From an uncultured Acidimicrobiales bacterium (GTDB lineage: Bacteria > Actinomycetota > Acidimicrobiia > Acidimicrobiales > CALAML01), in contig CALAML010000116.1 in assembly GCA_937925845.1 (NCBI GenBank), positions 1 to 39,133 on the forward strand: a DNA stretch of 39,133 nt, in the 5' to 3' direction. The notes under the pieces are model-generated. The model worked only from the letters and a program-made list of their open reading frames with translations. It made no database searches and was not told where the DNA came from. Positions 32,346-39,133 of the stretch are shown piece after piece. Position numbers and translations under genes: made by a program. Within the stretch, counting starts at the first letter, position 1; each line of letters opens with the position of its first letter.

Positions 32346-32936
32346 GTGCTGAGTAAGAAATTCACTGATGCAGTTGAGTTCGCCCGTTCAGCGCACGGGG
32401 AGCAGACTCGCAAAGGCACCGAGGTTACCTACCTGTCGCATCTGCTGGCTGTGGCCGCAGCCACACTTGAGGCCGGTGGCGATGAAGAGCTCGCTATCGC
32501 CGCGGTGCTGCACGACGTGGTGGAAGATACCGAGGTAACGGTCGCCGAGCTGGTTGAGCACTTCGGCGAGCGGGTGGCCCGCATCGTCGAAGCGTGTTCC
32601 GACTACACCGGCGACGATCCGTCGGCCAAGCCGCCGTGGATCGAACGCAAGCAGGGGGCCATCGACCACATCGCCACCGCCGACGATGATGTTTTGATCG
32701 TGGCGCTGGCCGATAAGACCCACAACGCCATGGCCATCGCCGATGGCAGTGAGCTGGCCGGTCAGGAATACTGGGATCGCTTCACTGCATCGGGCCCCGA
32801 GACCCTGTGGTACTACCGGTCGCTGCTGGAAGTGTTTGACCGGCGAGTCTCCGGCGAGCGCACCGCGCGGTTGGCCGAGGCCGTCGCTCGGATCGACCAG
32901 GTCCTCGCTCAGCAGATGGCGGTGCCTTCGAGTTAG
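32346..32936 (+). CDS. Small HD-domain hydrolase (SpoT/Mesh1-like)
   Basis: 196 residues, essentially a lone HD domain close in size to Mesh1-type small alarmone hydrolases. Metal and active-site residues: His32 in YLSHLL, His56-Asp57 in VLHDVVED, Glu60-Asp61, and the ALADKTHNA segment matching the ADKxxN motif of SpoT-type hydrolases. The likely activity is (p)ppGpp hydrolysis or a related phosphohydrolase role; no synthetase domain is present. The GTG at 32346 is chosen because AAGGAG lies 5 nt upstream and because the family N-terminus (KKFTDAVEFARSAHGEQTRKG) begins there. An in-frame start at 32253 would add 31 residues without family similarity. The stop overlaps the next start by one base. 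Confidence 0.85.
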   Translation: MLSKKFTDAVEFARSAHGEQTRKGTEVTYLSHLLAVAAATLEAGGDEELAIAAVLHDVVEDTEVTVAELVEHFGERVARIVEACSDYTGDDPSAKPPWIERKQGAIDHIATADDDVLIVALADKTHNAMAIADGSELAGQEYWDRFTASGPETLWYYRSLLEVFDRRVSGERTARLAEAVARIDQVLAQQMAVPSS

Positions 32937-33742
32937 TGGAGTCTTTCCACGCCGACACCGCCGTTGAGTCGTTGGGAGATCTCCGTTTTCGGTCGCAGGT
33001 GGTGGACGGTTGGGACATCGGCGGCAATCCCAACGGTGGTTATGTCGCAGCCCTGATGATGCGGGCGGTCGTCGAAGCATCTCGGGCTGAGTCGGGTCAC
33101 GGCGACCCGGTTTCGTCCACCCACCACTTTCTTCGTCCGGCTCAGCCGGGTCCGGTCGATATTGAGCTGGTGGCTTCCCGGCTGGGTAGAACGCTTGCCA
33201 CCTTTGGTGGTGTGCTGCGCCAGGAGGGCAAGGAGATCATTCGCTCGTTGGTGACCCTTGGAAGCACCGACGGCGTGGGCGGGCCGGAGCTGGTCACCGT
33301 CGACCCACCGGATCTCGCCCCGTATGGGGAGTGTGTGAGTTCGGGCCCGGAGGCACCGAATTTTGCCCGCCGGCTCGATATCGCTCACGACCCGCGCTGG
33401 GCTGGTTATGTGCTTGGGCGTCCGTCGGGGGAGCCGAAGATGGGCGGGTGGCTGGCTCTGGCCAATGCGACCGACCCGCCGGATGCCATTGCCGTCACCA
33501 TGTTGGTTGACGCGCTGCCACCAACGATCTTTAACACCGGTCTGCCGATCGGGTGGGCGCCGACTGTGGAGCTGACCGTGCATTATCGGAACCGGGCCAC
33601 GGCGCCCCGGCTGGCGGCCACCTATACCAGCAAGTTCATCAGCGGCGGGATGATGAGTGGTGATTTCGAGTTGTGGGACCCGTCCGGGGTCCTTGTGGCC
33701 GAGGCCCGCCAGCTGGCGCTGCTTCCACGCCCGGCTAGCTAA
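32936..33742 (+). CDS. Thioesterase-like (TesB / 4HBT_3) family protein
   Basis: 268 residues with a double-hotdog layout: FHADTAVESLGDLRFRSQVVDGWDIGGNPNGGYVAALMMRAV in the first hotdog, HHFLRPAQPGPVDIELVASRLGRTLATFGG after it, and WAPTVELTVHYRNRATAPRLAATYTSKFISGGMMSGDFELWDPSG in the second. The family acts on acyl-CoA thioesters; the substrate is unknown. The GTG at 32936 overlaps the stop of the HD gene (TAGTG), indicating translational coupling, so the two proteins are made together. No functional link between alarmone-type hydrolase and thioesterase is established. Confidence 0.83.
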   Translation: MESFHADTAVESLGDLRFRSQVVDGWDIGGNPNGGYVAALMMRAVVEASRAESGHGDPVSSTHHFLRPAQPGPVDIELVASRLGRTLATFGGVLRQEGKEIIRSLVTLGSTDGVGGPELVTVDPPDLAPYGECVSSGPEAPNFARRLDIAHDPRWAGYVLGRPSGEPKMGGWLALANATDPPDAIAVTMLVDALPPTIFNTGLPIGWAPTVELTVHYRNRATAPRLAATYTSKFISGGMMSGDFELWDPSGVLVAEARQLALLPRPAS

Positions 33743-33886
33743 CCCATCCGTTATGTTTTGGTGGATATCGATTGTTCAACATCGTTATCGGCAGTTGCAC
33801 ACCATTCATTGCATGAATCACCCACCGTTGGTCTATTCGCGACCACCTTGAGTGTCCGCACTGTTCTCGGTGCAGTCCGCACGCAG

Positions 33887-33892
33887 TAGGTT
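33887..33892 (+). promoter_or_regulatory. -10 element (TAGGTT) for leaderless leader ORF
   Basis: TAGGTT is followed by CTGTCC and ATG at 33899, the same 6-nt gap seen at annotated genes. The downstream pseudokinase GTG (33961) has neither a TANNNT element nor a Shine-Dalgarno site of its own. Confidence 0.5.
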
Positions 33893-33898
33893 CTGTCC

Positions 33899-33964
33899 AT
33901 GGCCCTCGTCTGGCGCGTCGCGCGTCCTGAACCGTCGTCTCCGGTGGCCGAACTTCGTCTGTGA
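33899..33964 (+). CDS. Predicted 21-codon leaderless leader peptide
   Basis: Predicted peptide MALVWRVARPEPSSPVAELRL. Its stop TGA (33962-33964) overlaps the pseudokinase start GTG (33961-33963) as GTGA, the classic coupling overlap. The ATG sits 6 nt after TAGGTT. No composition points to amino-acid attenuation: there is no run of one amino acid, though Arg and Pro occur four times each. The likely role is to deliver ribosomes to the GTG. An alternative is a -1 frameshift joining both frames. No conservation evidence is available here. Confidence 0.45.
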   Translation: MALVWRVARPEPSSPVAELRL

Positions 33965-36900
33965 TTGACCTCTCCATTCCCGGTCTCAGTGAGATCATCC
34001 CGCTTGCATCCATCGCCGCCCCCGCAGAGCCGGGTGGGCCGGGGCTGTATCGCGCCTATGCCGACAAACACCGCCGGTGGGTGCTGGTGCGGATCTTCGA
34101 AGCGGCGGATTCCAGCTCTGAGCGGGGCGATACCAAGGGCCGCGGGAAAGACGGCGGGAATCAGGACACCGAAGCCGCCGCACCCCCAGACGACGGTGTT
34201 GACATTGGCTCGGCTCTGAGCCGATGGGCCCGCCAGTCCGTGGTTCCGGGCATCGCCGAGGTGGTCGACATCGGGCGAACCGGTGACGGGCTGCGGTACG
34301 TATTGTTCGAGAACGCCGAGGAGACCCTCGAAGATCTCCTGGCCCGTGAAGGGCGCCTGGAGGTTGATCAGGTAGTAGCGCTGATGACCGTCGTGGCCGA
34401 TGCGATCGACGCTGTGCATTCCGCTGGTTTGGTCCATGGGGATCTTCGTCCTGGCACCATCTTCTGGCGCGCCGACGGCCAGCCGATCATCGCCGGGATG
34501 GGTTTGTGGCCTGCGGATACCATGCGGCTCGGTGGCCTGGATGAACCGGGTGAGGTCGAAGGTAACGGCGACGGTGCCGACCGCACCGATGAAGCTTCGG
34601 CTTCGCCTCTCGTAGCTTCGGTGTTTTGTGCGCCGGAGGTGCTCGCCGGCGACACGATCCAGCCGGCCGCCGACATTTTTGCTCTGGGCGCCACCCTCTA
34701 TGCCCTTCTCGAGGGTGCGGATCCGTTTGGGTCGAGTCGGTTGGCTGGCAGCAATGGGGAAGACTCGGCCGTTCACCTCCACTCGGTCCCGGCCCTGAGC
34801 GGTGGGGGACCGGCCTATCTCGATGGGGTGGTCCAGGTAGCCACGGCGGCCAAGCCGTCCGGGCGGGTGGCCACCGCAGCCGGATTCTCCGACATCCTGC
34901 AGGGTTCCTCGTTGACCCAGCGGCCCATTCTTCCCTCGGCGTCACAGAGCCGGCAATCGTTGGGTGGTGTGGTCGGTATCGACCGGGCGAGCCTCGGAGC
35001 GCGGGCCGTCGACGCACCGGAAGCGGTGGATGCCCCGCAGTCAGTCGACCCGACGCTTGGGAATTCGTCATCGGTGAGGCCCCGACCGGTTGCGCCTGGC
35101 GAACCCACCGACGACGCATCGAGTGGTCAACCGGCGGAGGCACCAGCTCCGGTAGTGGCACCGCAGCCCCGCGGACCTGCAGAGCCGAAGCGCTCCAAAC
35201 GGCCCGTCGAGTCCGAAAAACTCGTCGAGGCTGAATCGTCGGTAGCCGATTCGACAGCCTCAGCCCCAAGCGCCCCGCTTCCGCGCCGCTCTCCGAAGGC
35301 TGAGGCACCCAAGATTGCGTTGCCGGTTGCCGATGCGGTTGCTTCAGGCACCGAAGAACGCAAGCCTCGCCCGTGGGGTGTGCTTGGCCTGGCCGCCTCG
35401 TTGCTGTTGGTGGTGCTTGCCGCGGTTCTTGTCCTCACCCGTGATCCGGGCACCGAGGTGGCTGGCAACAATCAGGAGACGGCCGAGTCCCCCGACCCGC
35501 TCGCCTCCAACGGCCTTGACCTCGACCGGTTGTCATCGACCGAAGAGGGCAGTGAGGACGGCGAAGATGGGGACGACGACGGGACCAGTGGCGGCGGTGG
35601 TGATGGCGACGGCGAGGTCTTCATCGACCGCGATGGCACGATCATCGACCGGGTTCGCCCCGGGGATCCCGACCAGGTCGATGGCCAGCAGATTGTGGTC
35701 GATGGTGAGGACGGCGACGACGGGGGAACTGGCGACGGCGGTGACGATGGTGGTGATGGATCTGACGGTGACGATTCCGGCGAAGACGGTGGGCAAGGCA
35801 GTGATTCCGCCGACGGCGATGATGGCGGTGACGAGGGCGTTGACGGAGACGACAGCAGCGATGATGGCGGGTCGAGCGACGCCGATGATCTGGAGCGGCC
35901 CACATCGGTGTCGGTAGACACCGCTTCGGTCACCGATGCCCACCACAACGTGGCGGTCTCGTGGGATCACTCAGGACCAGTCGACGGATTCTATGTACGC
36001 GGGTCCAACGGCGCCGCTTTCCGTTGGCCGGCCGAGGGCCTGCTGAGCTCCACCACGCGCTCTGCGACCGTCCTTGACACTCTGGTGCTGGGTGAAGAGG
36101 TGTACGACATCGACGTGGTCGCCGTTGTTGGTGACATTGGTCGTTCGAGCGTCGACGTCACCTTTGTGACCGACCCCGCGGGCACGCCGGTCGACATCGA
36201 CGAGCGCGTGATGGCGCCGACTGCAGTTTCGGTGTCATCGGTTGCGGTGAGCGGCACGCGGGATTCGGTCGGTCTCACCTGGTCCCATGACGGTGACGGG
36301 GTAGACGGCTTCTATGTAGAGGTGAGTGGCGAGGAGTCATTCCGGGTGCCGAGCGCGGGCTTGTTGCCCGCGAGCGAACGGTCGGTTGAGATCCGTGATG
36401 CTCTCCTGGTGGGCGCCAAGACCTACCGGTTGACGGTGGTGGCCAGCGGTACCGGGGGTACGGCGCCGGCCCGCACCAAGACCTACGTCACCAAGGAGCT
36501 TCAGGTGAATTCGGCGCCCGAGCGGCCGGTGCGGGTATCCATCAACTCGCTGGGGACCTCCTTTGATGGCCGCCACAACAGCGTGCGGGTCGACTGGTCC
36601 CACGACAACGAGGTGAGTGGCTTCTTCATCGAGTGGAGCACCAGCTCAGGCACCTTCCGATATCCAGAACCCGGCATCTTGCTGGATCCCCAGAGTCGCT
36701 CGATCGAGCTGCCGGACCAATTCGAGGCGGGCGGCGTTCGCCATTCGGTGCGGGTGGTGGCCGTCAGCGGCGGGCTTGAGTCAAAGAGTCGGTCCCGCAC
36801 CTTCACAACCAACGTTGTCGAGACGGTCTTGACCACCACCACCACCACCACATCGTCGACCACGACTACTACCACGGTGCCAACCACCACGACGACTGCG

Positions 36901-37281
36901 CCAACAACCACGACCACGACTACGACGTTGCCCCCGACCACGACCACTACAACCACGACGACCACTCAGCCGGAGACCGGTGCCGCGCCGGGCAGTGTGG
37001 CGGTGGCTTCGCTGGGACGCAGCCGCATTGAGAACGAAGCGGTAAGGGTGAGTTGGTCACATTCGGGCGGCGCCGACGGGTTCTATGTGGAATGGACCCA
37101 CAAGGATTTGGTGGAACGCTGGCCGGAGGATTCCAGTTTGTTGAGCCCAACCGATACTTCGGTGGAGCTCATCAACAAGCTGGTGGTGGGCCCGATCCTC
37201 TACGGGTTCACGGTGGTTTCGGTCACCGATGGAGTGGAGCGGCGCAGCGAGCCGATCTTCTTCCAGACGCTGCCGCGATAA
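33961..37281 (+). CDS. Giant transmembrane pseudokinase with four FN3-like outer repeats
   Basis: 1,106 residues. Residues 1 to about 320 keep a kinase-like fold (YVLFENAEETLEDLLAREGRL, ADAIDAVHSAGLVHGDLRPGTIFW, FCAPEVLAGDTIQPAADIFALGATLYALLEG), but there is no Gly loop, the VAIK Lys is not evident (WVLVRIFE), the catalytic loop is HGDLRPGT (159-166, Asn lost) and DFG is AGMG (178-181, Asp lost). A Pro/Ala linker follows, then a TM helix (about 473-495), an Asp/Gly-rich spacer of about 120 residues, and four repeats of about 95 residues starting near 645, 751, 854 and 1012. Each repeat has V(A/G/R)(V/L)xW(D/S)H then (D/S)GF(Y/F)(V/I). A 45-residue Thr-rich linker (958-1002) precedes the last. 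It is probably a catalytically dead receptor or scaffold. The start is coupled to the leader ORF. Confidence 0.83.
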   Translation: MIDLSIPGLSEIIPLASIAAPAEPGGPGLYRAYADKHRRWVLVRIFEAADSSSERGDTKGRGKDGGNQDTEAAAPPDDGVDIGSALSRWARQSVVPGIAEVVDIGRTGDGLRYVLFENAEETLEDLLAREGRLEVDQVVALMTVVADAIDAVHSAGLVHGDLRPGTIFWRADGQPIIAGMGLWPADTMRLGGLDEPGEVEGNGDGADRTDEASASPLVASVFCAPEVLAGDTIQPAADIFALGATLYALLEGADPFGSSRLAGSNGEDSAVHLHSVPALSGGGPAYLDGVVQVATAAKPSGRVATAAGFSDILQGSSLTQRPILPSASQSRQSLGGVVGIDRASLGARAVDAPEAVDAPQSVDPTLGNSSSVRPRPVAPGEPTDDASSGQPAEAPAPVVAPQPRGPAEPKRSKRPVESEKLVEAESSVADSTASAPSAPLPRRSPKAEAPKIALPVADAVASGTEERKPRPWGVLGLAASLLLVVLAAVLVLTRDPGTEVAGNNQETAESPDPLASNGLDLDRLSSTEEGSEDGEDGDDDGTSGGGGDGDGEVFIDRDGTIIDRVRPGDPDQVDGQQIVVDGEDGDDGGTGDGGDDGGDGSDGDDSGEDGGQGSDSADGDDGGDEGVDGDDSSDDGGSSDADDLERPTSVSVDTASVTDAHHNVAVSWDHSGPVDGFYVRGSNGAAFRWPAEGLLSSTTRSATVLDTLVLGEEVYDIDVVAVVGDIGRSSVDVTFVTDPAGTPVDIDERVMAPTAVSVSSVAVSGTRDSVGLTWSHDGDGVDGFYVEVSGEESFRVPSAGLLPASERSVEIRDALLVGAKTYRLTVVASGTGGTAPARTKTYVTKELQVNSAPERPVRVSINSLGTSFDGRHNSVRVDWSHDNEVSGFFIEWSTSSGTFRYPEPGILLDPQSRSIELPDQFEAGGVRHSVRVVAVSGGLESKSRSRTFTTNVVETVLTTTTTTTSSTTTTTTVPTTTTTAPTTTTTTTTLPPTTTTTTTTTTQPETGAAPGSVAVASLGRSRIENEAVRVSWSHSGGADGFYVEWTHKDLVERWPEDSSLLSPTDTSVELINKLVVGPILYGFTVVSVTDGVERRSEPIFFQTLPR

Positions 37282-37328
37282 CTAGGCGGTGGCCGGTTTC
37301 GTTCTGGCCGGGAGTCCTGCACCGGTTG

Positions 37329-37350
37329 AACTGACAGAACTGACAGAACT
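37329..37350 (+). repeat. 9-bp tandem duplication abutting a stop codon
   Basis: AACTGACAG (37329-37337) is repeated at 37338-37346, then AACT. The third partial copy runs into the TAG stop (minus strand, 37349-37351) of the CoA-binding gene. It lies between convergent 3' ends. Confidence 0.85.
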
Positions 37351-37843
37351 AGGCCCGCTTGGCCGAGATGACTCCGGTGTTAAACCCAGCGAGGTGGAGG
37401 CCACCGGCGAAGCGGGCGTGTTCGATCTTTAGGCAGGCATCCATCACCACGTCGAGTCCGGCGCGGTTCGCGATCTGGGCCGCTTCGGGGCTCCAAAGGC
37501 CGAGCTGGATCCAGAGCGCCTTGGCGCCGATCCTTACTGCGTCTTCGGCGATGGCCGGGCAGTCATCGGGTTTGCGGAACACATCGACGATGTCGGGGGT
37601 GCCGGGCAGGTCGTCGAGGCTCGGATACACGGGTTGGCCGAGGATTTCGGTCTCTCGCGGGTTGACCAACCATACGTCGAAGTCGGTTGACGAGCTCAGG
37701 AGATAGGTGGCGACAAAGTTCGAGGCCCGCGACGGGTTGGCGGAAGCCCCGACGATGGCGATGGACTTCGACTTGTCGAGGATGGCTTTGCGTTTGCTGG
37801 CGGTGGGCGGTGTCCATCCATCCACGGGTGGGTGTTCAGCCAT
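37349..37843 (-). CDS. CoA-binding domain protein (YccU-like)
   Basis: 164 residues, a single Rossmann-type CoA-binding domain as in succinyl-CoA synthetase alpha. Motifs: SIAIVGASANPSRASNFVATYLL, VWLVNPRETEILGQPVYPSLDDLP, DIVDVFRKPDDCPAIAEDAVRIGAKALWIQLGLWSPEAA and VVMDACLKIEHARF. The length is a little above the usual 135-150. Function is unknown; it may bind CoA or sense acyl-CoA. The ATG at 37843 has ACGGAG 5 nt upstream. It follows metY on the same strand after 75 nt, so the two may be one operon; this pairing is common in bacteria. Confidence 0.88.
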   Translation of the reverse strand: MAEHPPVDGWTPPTASKRKAILDKSKSIAIVGASANPSRASNFVATYLLSSSTDFDVWLVNPRETEILGQPVYPSLDDLPGTPDIVDVFRKPDDCPAIAEDAVRIGAKALWIQLGLWSPEAAQIANRAGLDVVMDACLKIEHARFAGGLHLAGFNTGVISAKRA

Positions 37844-37918
37844 CAGTGCTCCGTTCCGGTTGTGGTCGCTGCGAGGTCGGTCGGTTGGTTGGTCTATCGG
37901 CGGATCGGGGTGGAGCGG

Positions 37919-39133
37919 TTAGCCAGCCTGTTGGGAGGCGTCGAGGGCCTGGTCGAGATCCCACAGGATGTCGTCGAGGTCTTCGAGGCCAACCGATAGC
38001 CGCACCATATCGGCGCTGACCCCGGCTGCTTCGAGGTCGGCGTCGCTGAGCTGTTGATGGGTGGTTGATCCGGGGTGGATCACCAAGGTGCGGGCATCGC
38101 CCACGTTGGCCAAGTGGCTCACCAGCTGGAGCGCTTCGATAAAGGCTGCGCCCGCCGCTCGGCCTCCCTTAACTCCGAAGGTGAAGATGGCGCCGGGGCC
38201 CTTGGGAAGGTATTTCTGGGCCAGGCCGTTCCAGGGGGAGTCGGAAAGGCCGGCGTATTTCACCCAGGACACTCGTGGGTCGGCGTTAAGCCATTCGGCC
38301 ACCCCTTGGGCGTTGGCCACGTGGTTTTCCATTCGCGGGGCCAGGGTTTCGAGGCCTTGGAGCAGCATGAAGGCGTTGAACGGTGAGATCGAGGCGCCGA
38401 CGTCGCGGAGCTGTTCGGCTCGCACCTTGGTGCAGTAGGCGTATTCGCCGAAGTTGTCCCACCAGCGCAACCCGTTGTAGCTGTTGACGGGCTCGGTCAT
38501 GTTGGGGAAGCGTCCAGAACCCCAGTCGAACTGACCGGACTCGACGACCACGCCACCGATCGAGGTGCCGTGTCCTCCGATGAACTTGGTGGCCGATTCC
38601 ACTACCACGGTGGCACCGAAGTCGATCGGGCGGCAGAGGTAAGGGGTGGCGAAGGTGTTGTCGACCACGAGCGGCAGGTTGTTGGCCGCAGCAATCTCAG
38701 CGATGGCTTCAAGGTCGGCGACCGCTCCGGAGGGGTTCGAGATGATCTCGGTGTAGAGGAGCTTGGTCTTATCGGTGATGGCCGCGGCGAAGGCTTCGGG
38801 TCGGGTGCCGTCGACAAAAACGGTGTCGATGCCGAACCGGCGCAGCGTTACGTCGAACTGGGTGACGGTGCCGCCGTAGAGGCCGGCGGCGGCCACGATT
38901 TCGTCGCCCATGCCCGCCAGCGCAGTAACAGCACAGAACTCGGCGGCCATACCACTGGCGGTGGCCACCGCACCGATGCCGCCCTCGAGGCTGGCCATGC
39001 GCTCTTCGAACGCGGAGGTGGTGGGGTTGGCGATACGGGTGTAGATCGTGCCGTATTTCTGGAGGGCAAACTGATCGGCCGCATCGTTGGTGTCTTCGAA
39101 GACGAAGCTGGTCGATTGGTAGATCGGTACGGC
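37919..39133 (-). CDS. metY: O-acetylhomoserine sulfhydrylase, 5' end beyond window
   Basis: 404 residues visible; the frame is open to the last base, beginning AVPIYQSTSFVFEDTNDAAD, so only about 20-30 N-terminal residues are missing. A PLP enzyme of the Cys/Met metabolism family that makes homocysteine from O-acetylhomoserine and sulfide. Features: YTRIANPTTSAFEERMASLEGG, ATASGMAAEFCAVTAL, LYGGTVTQF, LVVDNTFATPYLCRPIDFGA, the PLP Lys in VVESATKFIGGHGTSIGGVV, and RLSVGLEDLDDILWDLDQAL at the end. The NIYTRI-type segment and size fit MetY better than cystathionine gamma-synthase. The downstream partner is the CoA-binding gene. Confidence 0.92.
   Translation of the reverse strand, partial: AVPIYQSTSFVFEDTNDAADQFALQKYGTIYTRIANPTTSAFEERMASLEGGIGAVATASGMAAEFCAVTALAGMGDEIVAAAGLYGGTVTQFDVTLRRFGIDTVFVDGTRPEAFAAAITDKTKLLYTEIISNPSGAVADLEAIAEIAAANNLPLVVDNTFATPYLCRPIDFGATVVVESATKFIGGHGTSIGGVVVESGQFDWGSGRFPNMTEPVNSYNGLRWWDNFGEYAYCTKVRAEQLRDVGASISPFNAFMLLQGLETLAPRMENHVANAQGVAEWLNADPRVSWVKYAGLSDSPWNGLAQKYLPKGPGAIFTFGVKGGRAAGAAFIEALQLVSHLANVGDARTLVIHPGSTTHQQLSDADLEAAGVSADMVRLSVGLEDLDDILWDLDQALDASQQAG

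Noticed and set aside
33751-34782. 343-codon minus-strand frame opposite the pseudokinase start
   Set aside because: No domain, and it covers the leaderless promoter and the coupled start of a supported gene.
36832-36966. Possible CRISPR-like or microsatellite array in the ACN-rich tract
   Set aside because: No repeat-spacer structure; it is an in-frame Thr linker with mixed codons.

Overview
The window is high-GC DNA with tightly packed genes on both strands. It looks like an actinobacterial chromosome, most likely class Acidimicrobiia (Ilumatobacter-like). The placement rests on an NAD-dependent glutamate dehydrogenase of the 1,600-residue type, a DUF3097 protein, a nickel SOD with its maturation protease, a DinB/maleylpyruvate isomerase-like (mycothiol-type) protein, Thr-rich 'TTTTTVPTTTT' linkers and many leaderless starts. 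It is an inference from family content, not a database match. I saw no rRNA, tRNA, CRISPR array, insertion sequence or phage gene.

Layout. 1-3.9 kb: a siderophore-interacting flavoprotein and two exported proteins of unknown function. 3.9-7.7 kb: a sulfatase divergent from an MttB-family methyltransferase, then a DinB-like protein. 7.8-9.8 kb: a sugar transferase and an AIM24-family protein. 10.1-18.3 kb: glutamate dehydrogenase, DUF3097, a crotonase, an unknown protein and an inositol monophosphatase-like enzyme. 18.3-21 kb: a Nudix hydrolase divergent from an FGGY sugar kinase. 21-22 kb: sodN-sodX. 22.1-27.1 kb: a signalling and envelope group (PAS-GGDEF protein with a degenerate active site, membrane pseudokinase with a SPOR-like outer domain, membrane-anchored trypsin-like protease). 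27.2-31.8 kb: an MFS exporter and a DUF1800-DUF1501 Tat-export operon. 32.3-33.7 kb: a small SpoT-like HD hydrolase coupled to a thioesterase-like protein. 33.9-37.3 kb: a second, larger membrane pseudokinase with four outer repeats, preceded by a 21-codon leader ORF. 37.3-39.1 kb: a CoA-binding protein and the 3' part of metY.

Three themes stand out. (1) Ten starts have a TANNNT -10 element 6-8 nt before the start codon, which predicts leaderless mRNAs and lets several starts be reassigned; other genes carry clear Shine-Dalgarno sites. (2) Signalling proteins with enzyme folds but broken active sites recur: two transmembrane kinase-like proteins with lost catalytic residues, and a GGDEF domain with SGDRF but an intact RxxD I-site. 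The two kinase-like proteins share one layout: kinase fold, Pro/Ala linker, one TM helix, acidic Asp/Gly/Glu spacer, outer module. This is the best candidate here for an undescribed sensing or scaffolding system. (3) Gene 3' ends carry stem-loops that often include stop codons, and several intergenic sites hold short tandem duplications of 9-17 bp.
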